Made by a program: the position numbers and the translations under genes. Positions 43,799-51,793 of a stretch of 64,000 nt of DNA are shown here, one piece after another (position 1 is the first letter of the stretch; every line of letters begins with the position of its first letter). This DNA comes from Neomegalonema perideroedes DSM 15528 (GTDB taxonomy: Bacteria; Pseudomonadota; Alphaproteobacteria; Rhodobacterales; Rhodobacteraceae): contig NZ_KB893654.1 of assembly GCF_000374145.1 (NCBI RefSeq), positions 646,995 to 710,994 on the forward strand, written 5' to 3'. A model generated the notes under the pieces. The model was not told the origin of the DNA. It saw only the letters and a program-made list of their open reading frames with translations, and made no database searches.

Positions 43799-44611
43799 AT
43801 GATCGACGCGAAAGGAGCGCTCGGGCGCTGCGACGTGCTTTTCCTCACCTTCGACAGCCTGCGGCTCGACGTGGCTCAGGAGGCCTTCCGGCGCGGCGAG
43901 ATCCCGAATTTCGCGCGACTTCTGCCGCCCGAAGGCTGGGAGGCCCGCCATACGCCCGGCAGCTTCACCTATGCGGCGCATCAGGCCTTTTTCGCGGGAT
44001 TCCTGCCCACCCCCGCCACGCCGGGCCGCCATGAGCGGCTATTCGCCCTGAGCTTTCCGGGGAGCCTCACCTCCGGTCCGCGCACCTGCCTCTTCGAGGC
44101 GCCGGACATCGTCAGCGGCTTCGCGGCGGCGGGATACCGGACGCTCTGCATCGGCGGGGTGGGTTTCTTCAATCAGCAGACGCCCGTGGCGCGGGTTCTG
44201 CCGGGGCTCTTTCAGGAAAGTTTCTGGAGCCCCGCGCTTGGCGTCGCGGATCCGCAATCGGCGCGGAATCAATTCGCCCTCGCGGCGGAGATTCTGGCGC
44301 GATCTTCGCCGGATCAGCGGGTTTTCCTGTTCATGAACCTCTCCGCCACCCATGAGCCGACGCGGATCCACCTCCCCGGCGCGGCGGAGGATTCCCCCGA
44401 GACTCAGCGCGCGGCCCTGCGCGATCTGGACGCCGCCTTCGGCGTCTTCTGGGCCTCCGCGCGTCGGCGGCCTTGGCTGCATGTGCTCTGCGCCGACCAT
44501 GGCGAGTGTTTCGGCGAAGAGGGCTGGAGCGGCCATCGCGTCGGACGCCCGGAAGTCTGGATGGTCCCTTACGCCGAAGGGATCCATGAGGCGGAAGATT
44601 CCGAAATCTGA
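43799..44611 (+). CDS. STM4013/SEN3800-family hydrolase (sulfatase/alkaline phosphatase fold)
   Basis: 270 residues. Metal-site motifs of the superfamily: LFLTFDSLRLD (D19, D24), NLSATHEP (H185), and CADHGECFGE followed by SGHRVG (D233, H234, H246). The nucleophile region is HTPGSFTYAAHQAFFAGFLP (51-70), with Ser or Thr where sulfatases carry Cys/Ser. RLFALSFPGSL and CIGGVGFFNQQTPVARVLPG identify the STM4013 family. I start at the second ATG (43799); the ATG at 43794 is closed by a stop within three codons. Last gene of the rightward arm, 11 bp after STM4014. It may remove or transfer a sulfate or phosphate group; unproven. Confidence 0.88.
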   Translation: MIDAKGALGRCDVLFLTFDSLRLDVAQEAFRRGEIPNFARLLPPEGWEARHTPGSFTYAAHQAFFAGFLPTPATPGRHERLFALSFPGSLTSGPRTCLFEAPDIVSGFAAAGYRTLCIGGVGFFNQQTPVARVLPGLFQESFWSPALGVADPQSARNQFALAAEILARSSPDQRVFLFMNLSATHEPTRIHLPGAAEDSPETQRAALRDLDAAFGVFWASARRRPWLHVLCADHGECFGEEGWSGHRVGRPEVWMVPYAEGIHEAEDSEI

Positions 44612-44630
44612 CGTTTTGCGCCGCCGAACT

Positions 44631-44714
44631 TGCGGTTTATTCCGCATCGCCGTGCGAATTCGGCGTTTTCTCTCGCGTCCGCAGCATGTCCGACGCCTTG
44701 TCCGAAAATCGGAC
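44631..44714 (+). promoter_or_regulatory. Upstream region of acxABC with two short dyads
   Basis: The 179-bp gap before acxA holds TGCGG/CCGCA (44631-44646, 6-bp spacer) and GTCCGA/TCGGAC (44700-44714, 3-bp spacer). I found no TGGC...TTGC sigma-54 element. Either dyad could bind the acx regulator. Confidence 0.35.
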
Positions 44715-44790
44715 GAGCGCCCGGAGCCTCCCGCCGCGATCCTCCCTCTGCGCGCCGCCATCGAACGGCGCGAGGATAGGGAGGAAAAAT

Positions 44791-46941
44791 ATGGATACGG
44801 CCAGACAAGGTCGCCGCGTTCAGGTGCTCGGCATCGACGCCGGCGGCACCATGACCGACACCTTCTTCGTGGACAGCGACGGCGATTTCGTCGTCGGCAA
44901 AGCGCAGTCCACGCCCCAGAACGAGGCCCTCGGCCTGATCGCCTCCAGCAAGGACGGCCTCGGCGCCTGGGGCATGAAGATCGAGGACGCGCTCTCCGAG
45001 ATTCAGACCGGCGTCTATTCCGGCACGGCCATGCTCAACCGCGTGGTGCAGCGCAAGGGCCTGAGCGTCGGCCTGATCGTCAATGCGGGCATGGAGGACT
45101 TCCACCGCATGGGCCGCGCCATTCAGGCCTATCTCGGCTTCGCCTATGAGGACCGCATCCACCTCAACACGCATTATTACGACGAGCCTCTGGTGCCCCG
45201 GCGCCTGACGCGCGGCGTGGTCGAGCGGGTGGACATGTTCGGCACGGTGGTGATCCCCCTCCGCGAGGAGACCGCTCGGAAATCCGCCCGCGAGCTGATC
45301 GCCCTCGACGTCGAGGGCATCGTGATCTCGCTGCTGCACAGCTATAAGAACTCCGACCACGAGCGCCGCGTGCGCGACATCGTGCTGGAGGAGGTCAAGG
45401 CTTCGGGCAAGGACATCCCGGTCTTCGCCTCGACCGATTATTATCCGGTGCGCAAGGAAACCCACCGCACCAACACCACCATCCTTGAAGCCTACGCCGC
45501 CGAGCCCTCCCGCCAGACGCTGAAGAAGATCTCCAGCGCCTTCAAGGAGAATGGGTCGAAATTCGACTTCCGCGTGATGGCCACCCATGGCGGCACCATC
45601 TCTTGGAAGGCGAAAGAGCTGGCGCGCACCATCGTCTCCGGCCCCATCGGCGGGGTGATCGGCGCGAAATATCTCGGCGAGGTGCTGGGCTACTCCAACA
45701 TCGCCTGCTCCGACATCGGCGGCACCTCCTTCGACGTGGCGCTGATCACGCAGAACGAGCTGACCATCAAGAACGATCCGGATATGGCGCGCCTCGTGCT
45801 GTCTCTGCCGCTCGTGGCGATGGATTCGGTGGGCGCGGGCGCGGGCAGCTACATCCGCCTCGATCCCTACACCAAGGCGATCAAGCTCGGGCCGGATTCG
45901 GCGGGCTATCGGGTGGGCGTCTGCTGGGCGGATTCGGGCGTCGAGACGGTGACGATCTCGGATTGCCACGTCATCCTCGGCTATCTGAACCCGGACAACT
46001 TCCTCGGCGGACAGGTCAAGCTCGACCGCGAGCGCGCCTGGAAGGCCATGAAGGAGCAGGTCGCCGATCCGCTCGGACTTTCGGTCGAAGAGGCCGCCGC
46101 GGGCGTCATCCAGCTTCTGGACAGCGATCTGCGCGATTATCTGCGCTCGATGATCTCGGGCAAGGGCTATAGCCCGAGCAGCTTCGTCTGCTTCTCCTAT
46201 GGCGGCGCGGGCCCGGTCCACACCTACGGCTACACCGAGGGCCTCGGCTTTCAGGACGTCATCGTTCCGGCTTGGGCGGCGGGCTTCTCGGCCTTCGGCT
46301 GCGCGGCGGCGGATTTCGAATATCGTTACGACAAATCGCTGGACATCAACATCGCCGTGGATGGTCCGGATGATCAGAAGGCCGCCTCCTCCAAGACTCT
46401 GCAAGAGGCTTGGGCCGAGCTTCAGGAGCGCGTCCTCGAGGAATTCGCGATCAACGGCTATAAGCCCGAGCAGGTCAAGCTTCAGCCCGGCTTCCGCATG
46501 CAATATCGCGGTCAGCTGAACGATCTAGAGATCGAGAGCCCCATTCCCTCCGCCGCCACGGCCGAAGATTGGGACAAGCTCGTCGAGGCCTTCAACGACA
46601 CCTATGGCCGCGTCTACGCCGCCTCCGCCCGTTCGCCGGAGCTGGGTTATTCGGTCACCGGCGCGATCATGCGCGGCATGGTCCCCATTCCGAAGCCGAA
46701 GATCCCCAAAGAGGAGCTTGGTTCCGAAACGCCCGCCGAAAGCGCCAGGCTCGGCACGCGGAAATTCTACCGCAAGGGCGAGTGGGTCGACGCGCAGCTC
46801 TACCACATGGAGTCGCTGACCCCCGGCAACCGCATCACCGGCCCGGCGATCATCGAATCCGACGCCACGACCTTCGTCGTGCCGGGCGGCTTCGAGACTT
46901 GGCTCGACGGCCATCGCCTCTTCCACCTCAAGGAAGTTTGA
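44791..46941 (+). CDS. acxA: Acetone carboxylase beta subunit (hydantoinase A-like)
   Basis: 716 residues, the size of the beta subunit of acetone carboxylase (about 78 kDa). ASKHA/hydantoinase A start VLGIDAGGTMTDTFFVDSDG, SDIGGTSFDVALI, GAGAGSYIRLDP and CFSYGGAGPVHTYGY. The subunit hydrolyses ATP and makes phosphorylated bicarbonate and acetone for carboxylation to acetoacetate. GGGAGGAAAAAT precedes the chosen ATG. First gene of acxABC. Single hydantoinases lack the small gamma gene found downstream, which decides the call. Confidence 0.92.
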   Translation: MDTARQGRRVQVLGIDAGGTMTDTFFVDSDGDFVVGKAQSTPQNEALGLIASSKDGLGAWGMKIEDALSEIQTGVYSGTAMLNRVVQRKGLSVGLIVNAGMEDFHRMGRAIQAYLGFAYEDRIHLNTHYYDEPLVPRRLTRGVVERVDMFGTVVIPLREETARKSARELIALDVEGIVISLLHSYKNSDHERRVRDIVLEEVKASGKDIPVFASTDYYPVRKETHRTNTTILEAYAAEPSRQTLKKISSAFKENGSKFDFRVMATHGGTISWKAKELARTIVSGPIGGVIGAKYLGEVLGYSNIACSDIGGTSFDVALITQNELTIKNDPDMARLVLSLPLVAMDSVGAGAGSYIRLDPYTKAIKLGPDSAGYRVGVCWADSGVETVTISDCHVILGYLNPDNFLGGQVKLDRERAWKAMKEQVADPLGLSVEEAAAGVIQLLDSDLRDYLRSMISGKGYSPSSFVCFSYGGAGPVHTYGYTEGLGFQDVIVPAWAAGFSAFGCAAADFEYRYDKSLDINIAVDGPDDQKAASSKTLQEAWAELQERVLEEFAINGYKPEQVKLQPGFRMQYRGQLNDLEIESPIPSAATAEDWDKLVEAFNDTYGRVYAASARSPELGYSVTGAIMRGMVPIPKPKIPKEELGSETPAESARLGTRKFYRKGEWVDAQLYHMESLTPGNRITGPAIIESDATTFVVPGGFETWLDGHRLFHLKEV

Positions 46942-46962
46942 CGGGTCAGGGAGGATAAAAAC

Positions 46963-49278
46963 ATGAATATTCAAGCGAAGACCAAGACGCGCGGCATCGT
47001 CCGCGGCGGCGAGACGCTCAAGCAGCATCGCGACCGCCTCATGGAGGCCACCAAGAAGACCAAGCATTACGCGGGTCTGACCAAGATGGAGCTGCGCGAC
47101 AGCGATCCCATCAAATACAACAAGCTCTTCTCGCGCCTGCGCGCCGGCGTGGTGGACGCCCGCGAGACCTCCAAGAAGATCGCGGCCTCGCCCATCGTGG
47201 AGCAGGAGGGCGAGCTTTGCTTCACCCTCTATAACGCGGCCGGCGACGCCATTTTGACCTCGACGGGCATCATCATCCACGTCGGCACCATGGGCGCGGC
47301 GATCAAATACATGATCGAGAATGATTGGGAATCCAATCCGACGATCCGCGACAAGGACATCTTCTGCAACAACGACTCGCTGATCGGCAACGTCCATCCC
47401 TGCGACATCCACACCATCGTCCCCATCTTCCACGAGGGCGAGCTGATCGGCTGGGTCGGCGGCGTGACCCACGTGATCGACACGGGTTCGGTTGGCCCCG
47501 GCTCGATGTCCACCGGGCAGATCCAGCGCTTCGGCGACGGCTATTCGATCACCTGCCGCAAGATCGGCGAGAACGACACGCTGTATCGCGATTGGCTCCA
47601 TGAGAGCCAGCGCATGGTCCGCACGACCCGCTACTGGATGCTCGACGAGCGCACCCGCGTCGCGGGCTGCCATATGATCCGCAAGCTGGTCGAAGAGGTC
47701 ATCGCCGAGGACGGGATCGAGAATTATTGGAAATTCGCTTACGAGTCGGTGGAGCATGGCCGTCTGGGTCTGCAAAACCGCATCAAGGCGATGACCATCC
47801 CCGGCAAATATCGTCAGGTCGGCTTCGTCGACGTGCCTTATGATCATGACGACGTGCGCGTGCCTTCGGATTTCGCGAAGGTCGACACGATCATGCATGC
47901 GCCCTCCGAGATCACCATCCGCCCGGACGGCACATGGCGCCTCGATTTCGAAGGCTCCAGCCGCTGGGGCTGGCACACCTATAACGCCCATCAGGTGAGC
48001 TTCACCTCAGGCATCTGGGTGATGATGACCCAGTCGCTGATCCCCTCGGAGATGATCAACGACGGCGCCGCCTACGGCACGGAGTTCAGGCTCCCCAAGG
48101 GCACCTGGATGAACCCCGACGACCGGCGCGTCGCCTTCAGCTACTCTTGGCACTTCCTCGTCTCGGCTTGGACGGCGCTCTGGCGCGGCTTGTCGCGGTC
48201 CTATTTCGGCCGCGGCTATCTGGAGGAGGTCAACGCGGGCAACGCCAACACCTCCAACTGGCTGCAGGGCGGCGGCTTCAACCAGTACGACGAGATCCAC
48301 GCCGTCAACTCCTTCGAATGCGCCGCGAACGGCGTGGGCGCCAGCGCCGTGGCCGACGGCATCAGCCATGCGGCGGCGGTCTGGAACCCCGAAGGCGACA
48401 TGGGCGACATGGAGATCTGGGAGCTGGCCGAGCCGCTCGTCTATCTCGGACGCCAGATCAAAGCCTCTTCGGGCGGCGCCGGACGCTTCCGCGGCGGCTG
48501 CGGCTTCGAGAGCCTGCGTCTGGTCTGGAACGCCAAGGACTGGACCATGTTCTTCATGGGCAACGGCCATATCTCTTCGGATTGGGGGATCATGGGCGGC
48601 TATCCGGCGGCCTCCGGCTACCGCTTCGAGGCCCATGACACCAACCTCAAGGAGATCATCGCCAAGGGCGGCGAGATCCCGCTGGGCGGCGACGTCGACC
48701 CCGAGCATCCGCTTTGGGAGGCGCTCATCCCGGACGCCAGGGTGAAGCGCGACAAGCAGGCGATCACCACCGAGGCCATGTTCAAGGACTACGACCTCTA
48801 TCTGAACACCATGAGCGGCGGTCCCGGCTTCGGCGATCCGCTCGACCGCGAGCCGCAATCCGTGGCCGACGACGTGAACGGCGGCTATCTGCTGCATCGC
48901 TTCGCGGAAAGCGTCTACGGCGTGGCGCTGAAGAAGGCCGCCGACGGCTTGCTCGGCGTGGATGAGGCGGGCACCAAATCGCTGCGCGCCAAGATCCGCA
49001 AAGAGCGCCTCGCGGAATCCGTTCCGACCAAGGAATGGATGGCCAAAGAGCGTCAGAAGATCCTCGCCAAGGACGCAGGCGTGCAGGTCCAGCAGATGTT
49101 CGCCGCGAGCTTCAAGCTCGGGCCGCGCTTCGAGCAGGATTTCCGCAAATTCTGGGATCTGCCCGAGGACTGGAAGCTGCTTGAGGCGGATCTTCCGATC
49201 CCCTCCTACGGCCGCGAATACACCATGGACCTCTCCGAATTGCCGGACGTCAAGACCGTGCAATTCGTCGAGGAGTGA
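46963..49278 (+). CDS. acxB: Acetone carboxylase alpha subunit (hydantoinase B-like)
   Basis: 771 residues. Holds the Mn site: H145 and D148 in NVHPCDIH and H170 in GVTHVIDTG keep the 3- and 25-residue spacing known for the Xanthobacter enzyme's His/Asp/His ligands. Other family blocks: GIIIHVGTMGAAIKYMIEND, GGGFNQYDEIHAVNSFECAA and MSGGPGFGDPLDREP. This subunit carries out the carboxylation of enol acetone. GGGAGGATAAAAAC precedes the ATG, 21 bp after acxA. Confidence 0.93.
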   Translation: MNIQAKTKTRGIVRGGETLKQHRDRLMEATKKTKHYAGLTKMELRDSDPIKYNKLFSRLRAGVVDARETSKKIAASPIVEQEGELCFTLYNAAGDAILTSTGIIIHVGTMGAAIKYMIENDWESNPTIRDKDIFCNNDSLIGNVHPCDIHTIVPIFHEGELIGWVGGVTHVIDTGSVGPGSMSTGQIQRFGDGYSITCRKIGENDTLYRDWLHESQRMVRTTRYWMLDERTRVAGCHMIRKLVEEVIAEDGIENYWKFAYESVEHGRLGLQNRIKAMTIPGKYRQVGFVDVPYDHDDVRVPSDFAKVDTIMHAPSEITIRPDGTWRLDFEGSSRWGWHTYNAHQVSFTSGIWVMMTQSLIPSEMINDGAAYGTEFRLPKGTWMNPDDRRVAFSYSWHFLVSAWTALWRGLSRSYFGRGYLEEVNAGNANTSNWLQGGGFNQYDEIHAVNSFECAANGVGASAVADGISHAAAVWNPEGDMGDMEIWELAEPLVYLGRQIKASSGGAGRFRGGCGFESLRLVWNAKDWTMFFMGNGHISSDWGIMGGYPAASGYRFEAHDTNLKEIIAKGGEIPLGGDVDPEHPLWEALIPDARVKRDKQAITTEAMFKDYDLYLNTMSGGPGFGDPLDREPQSVADDVNGGYLLHRFAESVYGVALKKAADGLLGVDEAGTKSLRAKIRKERLAESVPTKEWMAKERQKILAKDAGVQVQQMFAASFKLGPRFEQDFRKFWDLPEDWKLLEADLPIPSYGREYTMDLSELPDVKTVQFVEE

Positions 49279-49285
49279 TCTCCTG

Positions 49286-49334
49286 AGCATTGTCCAGCGA
49301 AGCCGATCAGGCTTCGCGTCGTGAACATGCGACC
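49286..49334 (+). repeat. Single copy of the palindromic repeat between acxB and acxC
   Basis: Divergent copy of the 51-bp core, with inner stem GCGAAGCC/GGCTTCGC and imperfect outer arms. It begins 8 bp after the acxB stop. Confidence 0.8.
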
Positions 49335-49343
49335 GCACAAGAA

Positions 49344-49398
49344 GTTGGAGCGTTGGAACGCTCCAACCCGGCGCCGCCTCATAAGGCGAGGCGGCGCC
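49344..49398 (+). promoter_or_regulatory. Two perfect hairpins in the acxB-acxC gap
   Basis: Hairpin 1 is GTTGGAGCGTT/AACGCTCCAAC (49344-49354 with 49357-49367). Hairpin 2 is GGCGCCGCCTC/GAGGCGGCGCC (49370-49380 with 49388-49398). No U tract follows either. They could stabilise the upstream mRNA or attenuate acxC. Confidence 0.65.
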
Positions 49399-49434
49399 GC
49401 CGCAGAAAACCAAGGAAATTCAGGGAGGTTACCC

Positions 49435-49938
49435 ATGGCCTACACCAAGGCGAAGATCAAGGATCTGGTCGACGGCAAGATCGACCGCGACACGCTCCAC
49501 ACCATGCTCTCGACGCCCAAGGATAAAGAGCGTTTCGAGATGTACATCGACATCCTGCAGGAGCAGGTTCCCTGGGACGATAAGATCATCCTGCCGCTCG
49601 GCCCCAAGCTCTTCATCGTGCAGCGCAAGGCCGATAAGAAATGGGTGATCCGCAGCATCGCCGGACATGACTTCTGCGATTGGCGCGAGAACTGGAAGCT
49701 CCACGCCCGGGTGCGCGTCCGCGACACCGCCGAGCAGATGGAGAAGCTTTATCCGCGGCTCATGGCGCCCTCGACCGAGTGGCAGGTGATCCGTGAGTAT
49801 TTCTGCCCGCTGTCGGGCGATCTGCTGGAGGTCGAGGCTCCGACGCCTTGGTATCCGGTCATCCACGACTTCGAGCCCGACATCGACGCTTTCTATACGC
49901 AATGGCTGGGTCTGGAGGTGCCCGAGCGCGCGGCCTGA
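49435..49938 (+). CDS. acxC: Acetone carboxylase gamma subunit
   Basis: 167 residues, the size of the 19-20 kDa gamma subunit. Family blocks: KIDRDTLHTMLSTPKDKERF, QVPWDDKIILPLGPKLFIVQ, DFCDWRENWKLHARV, YPRLMAPSTEWQVIREY and APTPWYPVIHDFEPDIDAFY. Only two cysteines, C81 and C124, are present, whereas the gamma subunit of the characterised enzyme is described as zinc-binding. I start at MAYTKAKIKD (49435), with GGGAGG upstream; the open frame before it runs through hairpins. Last gene of acxABC. Confidence 0.93.
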   Translation: MAYTKAKIKDLVDGKIDRDTLHTMLSTPKDKERFEMYIDILQEQVPWDDKIILPLGPKLFIVQRKADKKWVIRSIAGHDFCDWRENWKLHARVRVRDTAEQMEKLYPRLMAPSTEWQVIREYFCPLSGDLLEVEAPTPWYPVIHDFEPDIDAFYTQWLGLEVPERAA

Positions 49939-50003
49939 AGCCGGATTCCGGCTTGTTTCCTGATGCTTGACCGCTCTCCCGAGCGGTCGTCTCCCCCACT
50001 GGA

Positions 50004-50035
50004 CGGGCCCCCTCGCAAGGGGCCCGCTTTTTTTT
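50004..50035 (+). terminator. Rho-independent terminator of acxABC
   Basis: Stem CGGGCCCC/GGGGCCCG (50004-50011 with 50019-50026, loop CTCGCAA) followed by eight Ts. Confidence 0.92.
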
Positions 50036-50116
50036 GCGCTGGCGCGCAGGGGGGCGCTTTTTTGCGCTGGCGCGCAGGGGCCCGCTTTTTTTGCGCTTGC
50101 GCGCGGGGGGGGCGCC
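50036..50116. repeat. Three tandem units of 24-29 bp, two with T tracts, following the terminator
   Basis: Units at 50036-50063, 50064-50092 and 50093-50116, each beginning GCGCT(G/T)GCGCGC(A/G)GGG; the first two end in CGC plus six or seven Ts. Unit 2 ends GGGGCCCGCTTTTTTT, copying the right arm of the preceding terminator. Confidence 0.85.
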
Positions 50117-50119
50117 ATG

Positions 50120-50148
50120 AAAAACGGCGGAGGCTCGCGCCCCCGCCG
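50120..50148 (-). terminator. Terminator of the liv operon
   Basis: On the minus strand CGGCGG/CCGCCG (50148-50143 with 50130-50125) followed by five Ts (50124-50120), 26 bp after the livJ stop. Confidence 0.7.
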
Positions 50149-50173
50149 CTGATATCTTCAAAGACCTGCGCCC

Positions 50174-51316
50174 TTACTCGGCGGGCTCGGCCTCCGCCGT
50201 CTCCAGCGCCTTATAGGTGTAGCCGCCGTTGGCGTCCTTCTCCCACGAATAGACGATGTAGGTCGGCTGGGTCACGTCGCCCTTGGCGTCGAAGCTGATC
50301 GGGCCGATGGCCGTTTCATATTCGCCGCTCTTGAGCGTCTCGGCGAGAACCTCGGGATCGGTGGAGCCCGCCTTCGCGGCGGCCTGCGCCACCAGCTGGA
50401 GGATCGAGTAGGAGTAGAGCGTGTAGGCTTCCGGCTCGAAGCCCGAGGCGCGGAACTCCTCGACGATCTTCTGCGCGCCGGGATTCAGGCGCGGGTCGGG
50501 CGCGAAGGTCATGAGCGTGCCCTGAATGGCGTCGCCCGCGATGGCGGCCAGCTCGTTGGACACGATGCCGTCGCCGGACATCAGGCGCACCTTCAGGCCC
50601 TGATCGGCCAGCTGACGGATGATCAGGCCGGCTTCCGTGTGCAGGCCGCCGAAATAAATGAAGTCGACGCCCGCCTCTTTGATCTTGGCGATCAGAGCGG
50701 AGAAATCCTTGTCGCCCGCATTGACGCCCTCATAGAGCAGCGGAGTCTTGCCGCCCTCGATCAGCGCGGCGCGGGTCACGTCGGCGAGGCCCTGTCCATA
50801 GGGGGTCTTGTCATGGACCACCGCGACTTTGGCGTCAGGCAGGTTCTCAAGGATGTAGCCGCCCGCGACGGCGCCTTGCTGGTCGTCGCGGCCGCAGACG
50901 CGGAAGGTGTTCCAGAGTCCGCGATCCGTCAGGGTCGGGTTGGTCGCGGCGGGCGAGATGGCGAGGACGCCGTTCTCGGCGTAGACCGCCGTGGAGGGAA
51001 TGGCCACGCCCGAGTTGTAATGCGCGACCACGATGCCCACGCCGTCGGCCACGAAGTTATTCGCCACCGAGACGCCCTGACGCGGATCCGAAACGTCGTC
51101 GCCGATGCGCAGACGGATCTGCTCGCCGTTGATTCCGCCCGCCGCGTTGAGGTCGGCGACGGCCTTCTCGGCTCCGCGCTGGATCTGCGCGCCGAAGGCC
51201 GCGTTCGGGCCGGTGATCGGCGCCGCGACGCCGATCGTGATCTCGGCCGAAGCCGGGGCCGCCGCGAAGGCCGTCATGGCCGTGAGAGCCAGAGCGGAGA
51301 GAAGGGGTTTTCTCAT
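50174..51316 (-). CDS. livJ: Branched-chain amino acid ABC transporter substrate-binding protein
   Basis: Periplasmic binding protein of 380 residues. The signal peptide MRKPLLSALALTAMTAFAAA ends PASA; the mature part starts EITIGVAAPITGPNAAFGAQ, typical of LivJ/LivK. ISPAATNPTLTDRGLWNTFR and KVAVVHDKTPYGQGLAD continue the fold. The start is set by the signal peptide; the frame is open 90 nt further. Last gene of livHMGF-DUF6867-livJ. In this position the binding protein probably belongs to the transporter, though its ligand (Leu/Ile/Val or other) is unproven. Confidence 0.93.
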   Translation of the reverse strand: MRKPLLSALALTAMTAFAAAPASAEITIGVAAPITGPNAAFGAQIQRGAEKAVADLNAAGGINGEQIRLRIGDDVSDPRQGVSVANNFVADGVGIVVAHYNSGVAIPSTAVYAENGVLAISPAATNPTLTDRGLWNTFRVCGRDDQQGAVAGGYILENLPDAKVAVVHDKTPYGQGLADVTRAALIEGGKTPLLYEGVNAGDKDFSALIAKIKEAGVDFIYFGGLHTEAGLIIRQLADQGLKVRLMSGDGIVSNELAAIAGDAIQGTLMTFAPDPRLNPGAQKIVEEFRASGFEPEAYTLYSYSILQLVAQAAAKAGSTDPEVLAETLKSGEYETAIGPISFDAKGDVTQPTYIVYSWEKDANGGYTYKALETAEAEPAE

Positions 51317-51410
51317 GACAAGAGGACTCCTGACGTTGATTCCGAATGTCCGGATTTGCCCGGATCGTGAATTTTGGCGCATGCGGGACATGCCGGGGCG
51401 CATCATGCGC

Positions 51411-51755
51411 CTATTTCTCCGCCCATGAAAAGGGGGAGGTTTTTTTGTAGAGCCAATAATAGGCGGTGGTCATTTGATTGGTCCGCGTAAAGCGATAGGC
51501 GGCGAAGCTGAAGGCCAGCAGGATCGCCGCGTCGACCAGATAATAATGCGGCGAGAGGAAGGTTCCGCCGAAAAGCGCGAAATGGAGAAACCGCACGCCC
51601 ACCGCCAGAAGCAGCGTGTAGAGCGCCAGAACATGCGGCTTGCGCCAGGTCTCGGCGCAGGCCTTTCCGGCGCGCCAGGCCGTCCAGCCGCCGATGACCA
51701 GGGTGATGAAGACGAACTGCATCGCCGAGGGTTCTTCATAGAGGATTCCCTGCAT
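51411..51755 (-). CDS. DUF6867 family small membrane protein
   Basis: 114 residues with three hydrophobic helices at about 12-26, 43-62 and 73-88 and a basic, aromatic C-terminus (TTAYYWLYKKTSPFSWAEK). This family is found inside liv operons of alphaproteobacteria between livF and livJ; its role is unknown. It lies 38 bp after livF and 94 bp before livJ on the same strand. Confidence 0.8.
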   Translation of the reverse strand: MQGILYEEPSAMQFVFITLVIGGWTAWRAGKACAETWRKPHVLALYTLLLAVGVRFLHFALFGGTFLSPHYYLVDAAILLAFSFAAYRFTRTNQMTTAYYWLYKKTSPFSWAEK

Positions 51756-51793
51756 GGATCAGGCTCCCTTTTCCTGCGCTGCGCTTGTCCGGA

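Noticed and set aside
44612-44790. Sigma-54 promoter before acxA
   Set aside because: A TTGC is present at 44629-44634 but the GG of the -24 element is missing at the right distance.
44791-49938. Acetophenone carboxylase or N-methylhydantoinase instead of acetone carboxylase
   Set aside because: The three-gene order, subunit sizes, conserved Mn ligand spacing in alpha and the distinct gamma subunit fit acetone carboxylase.
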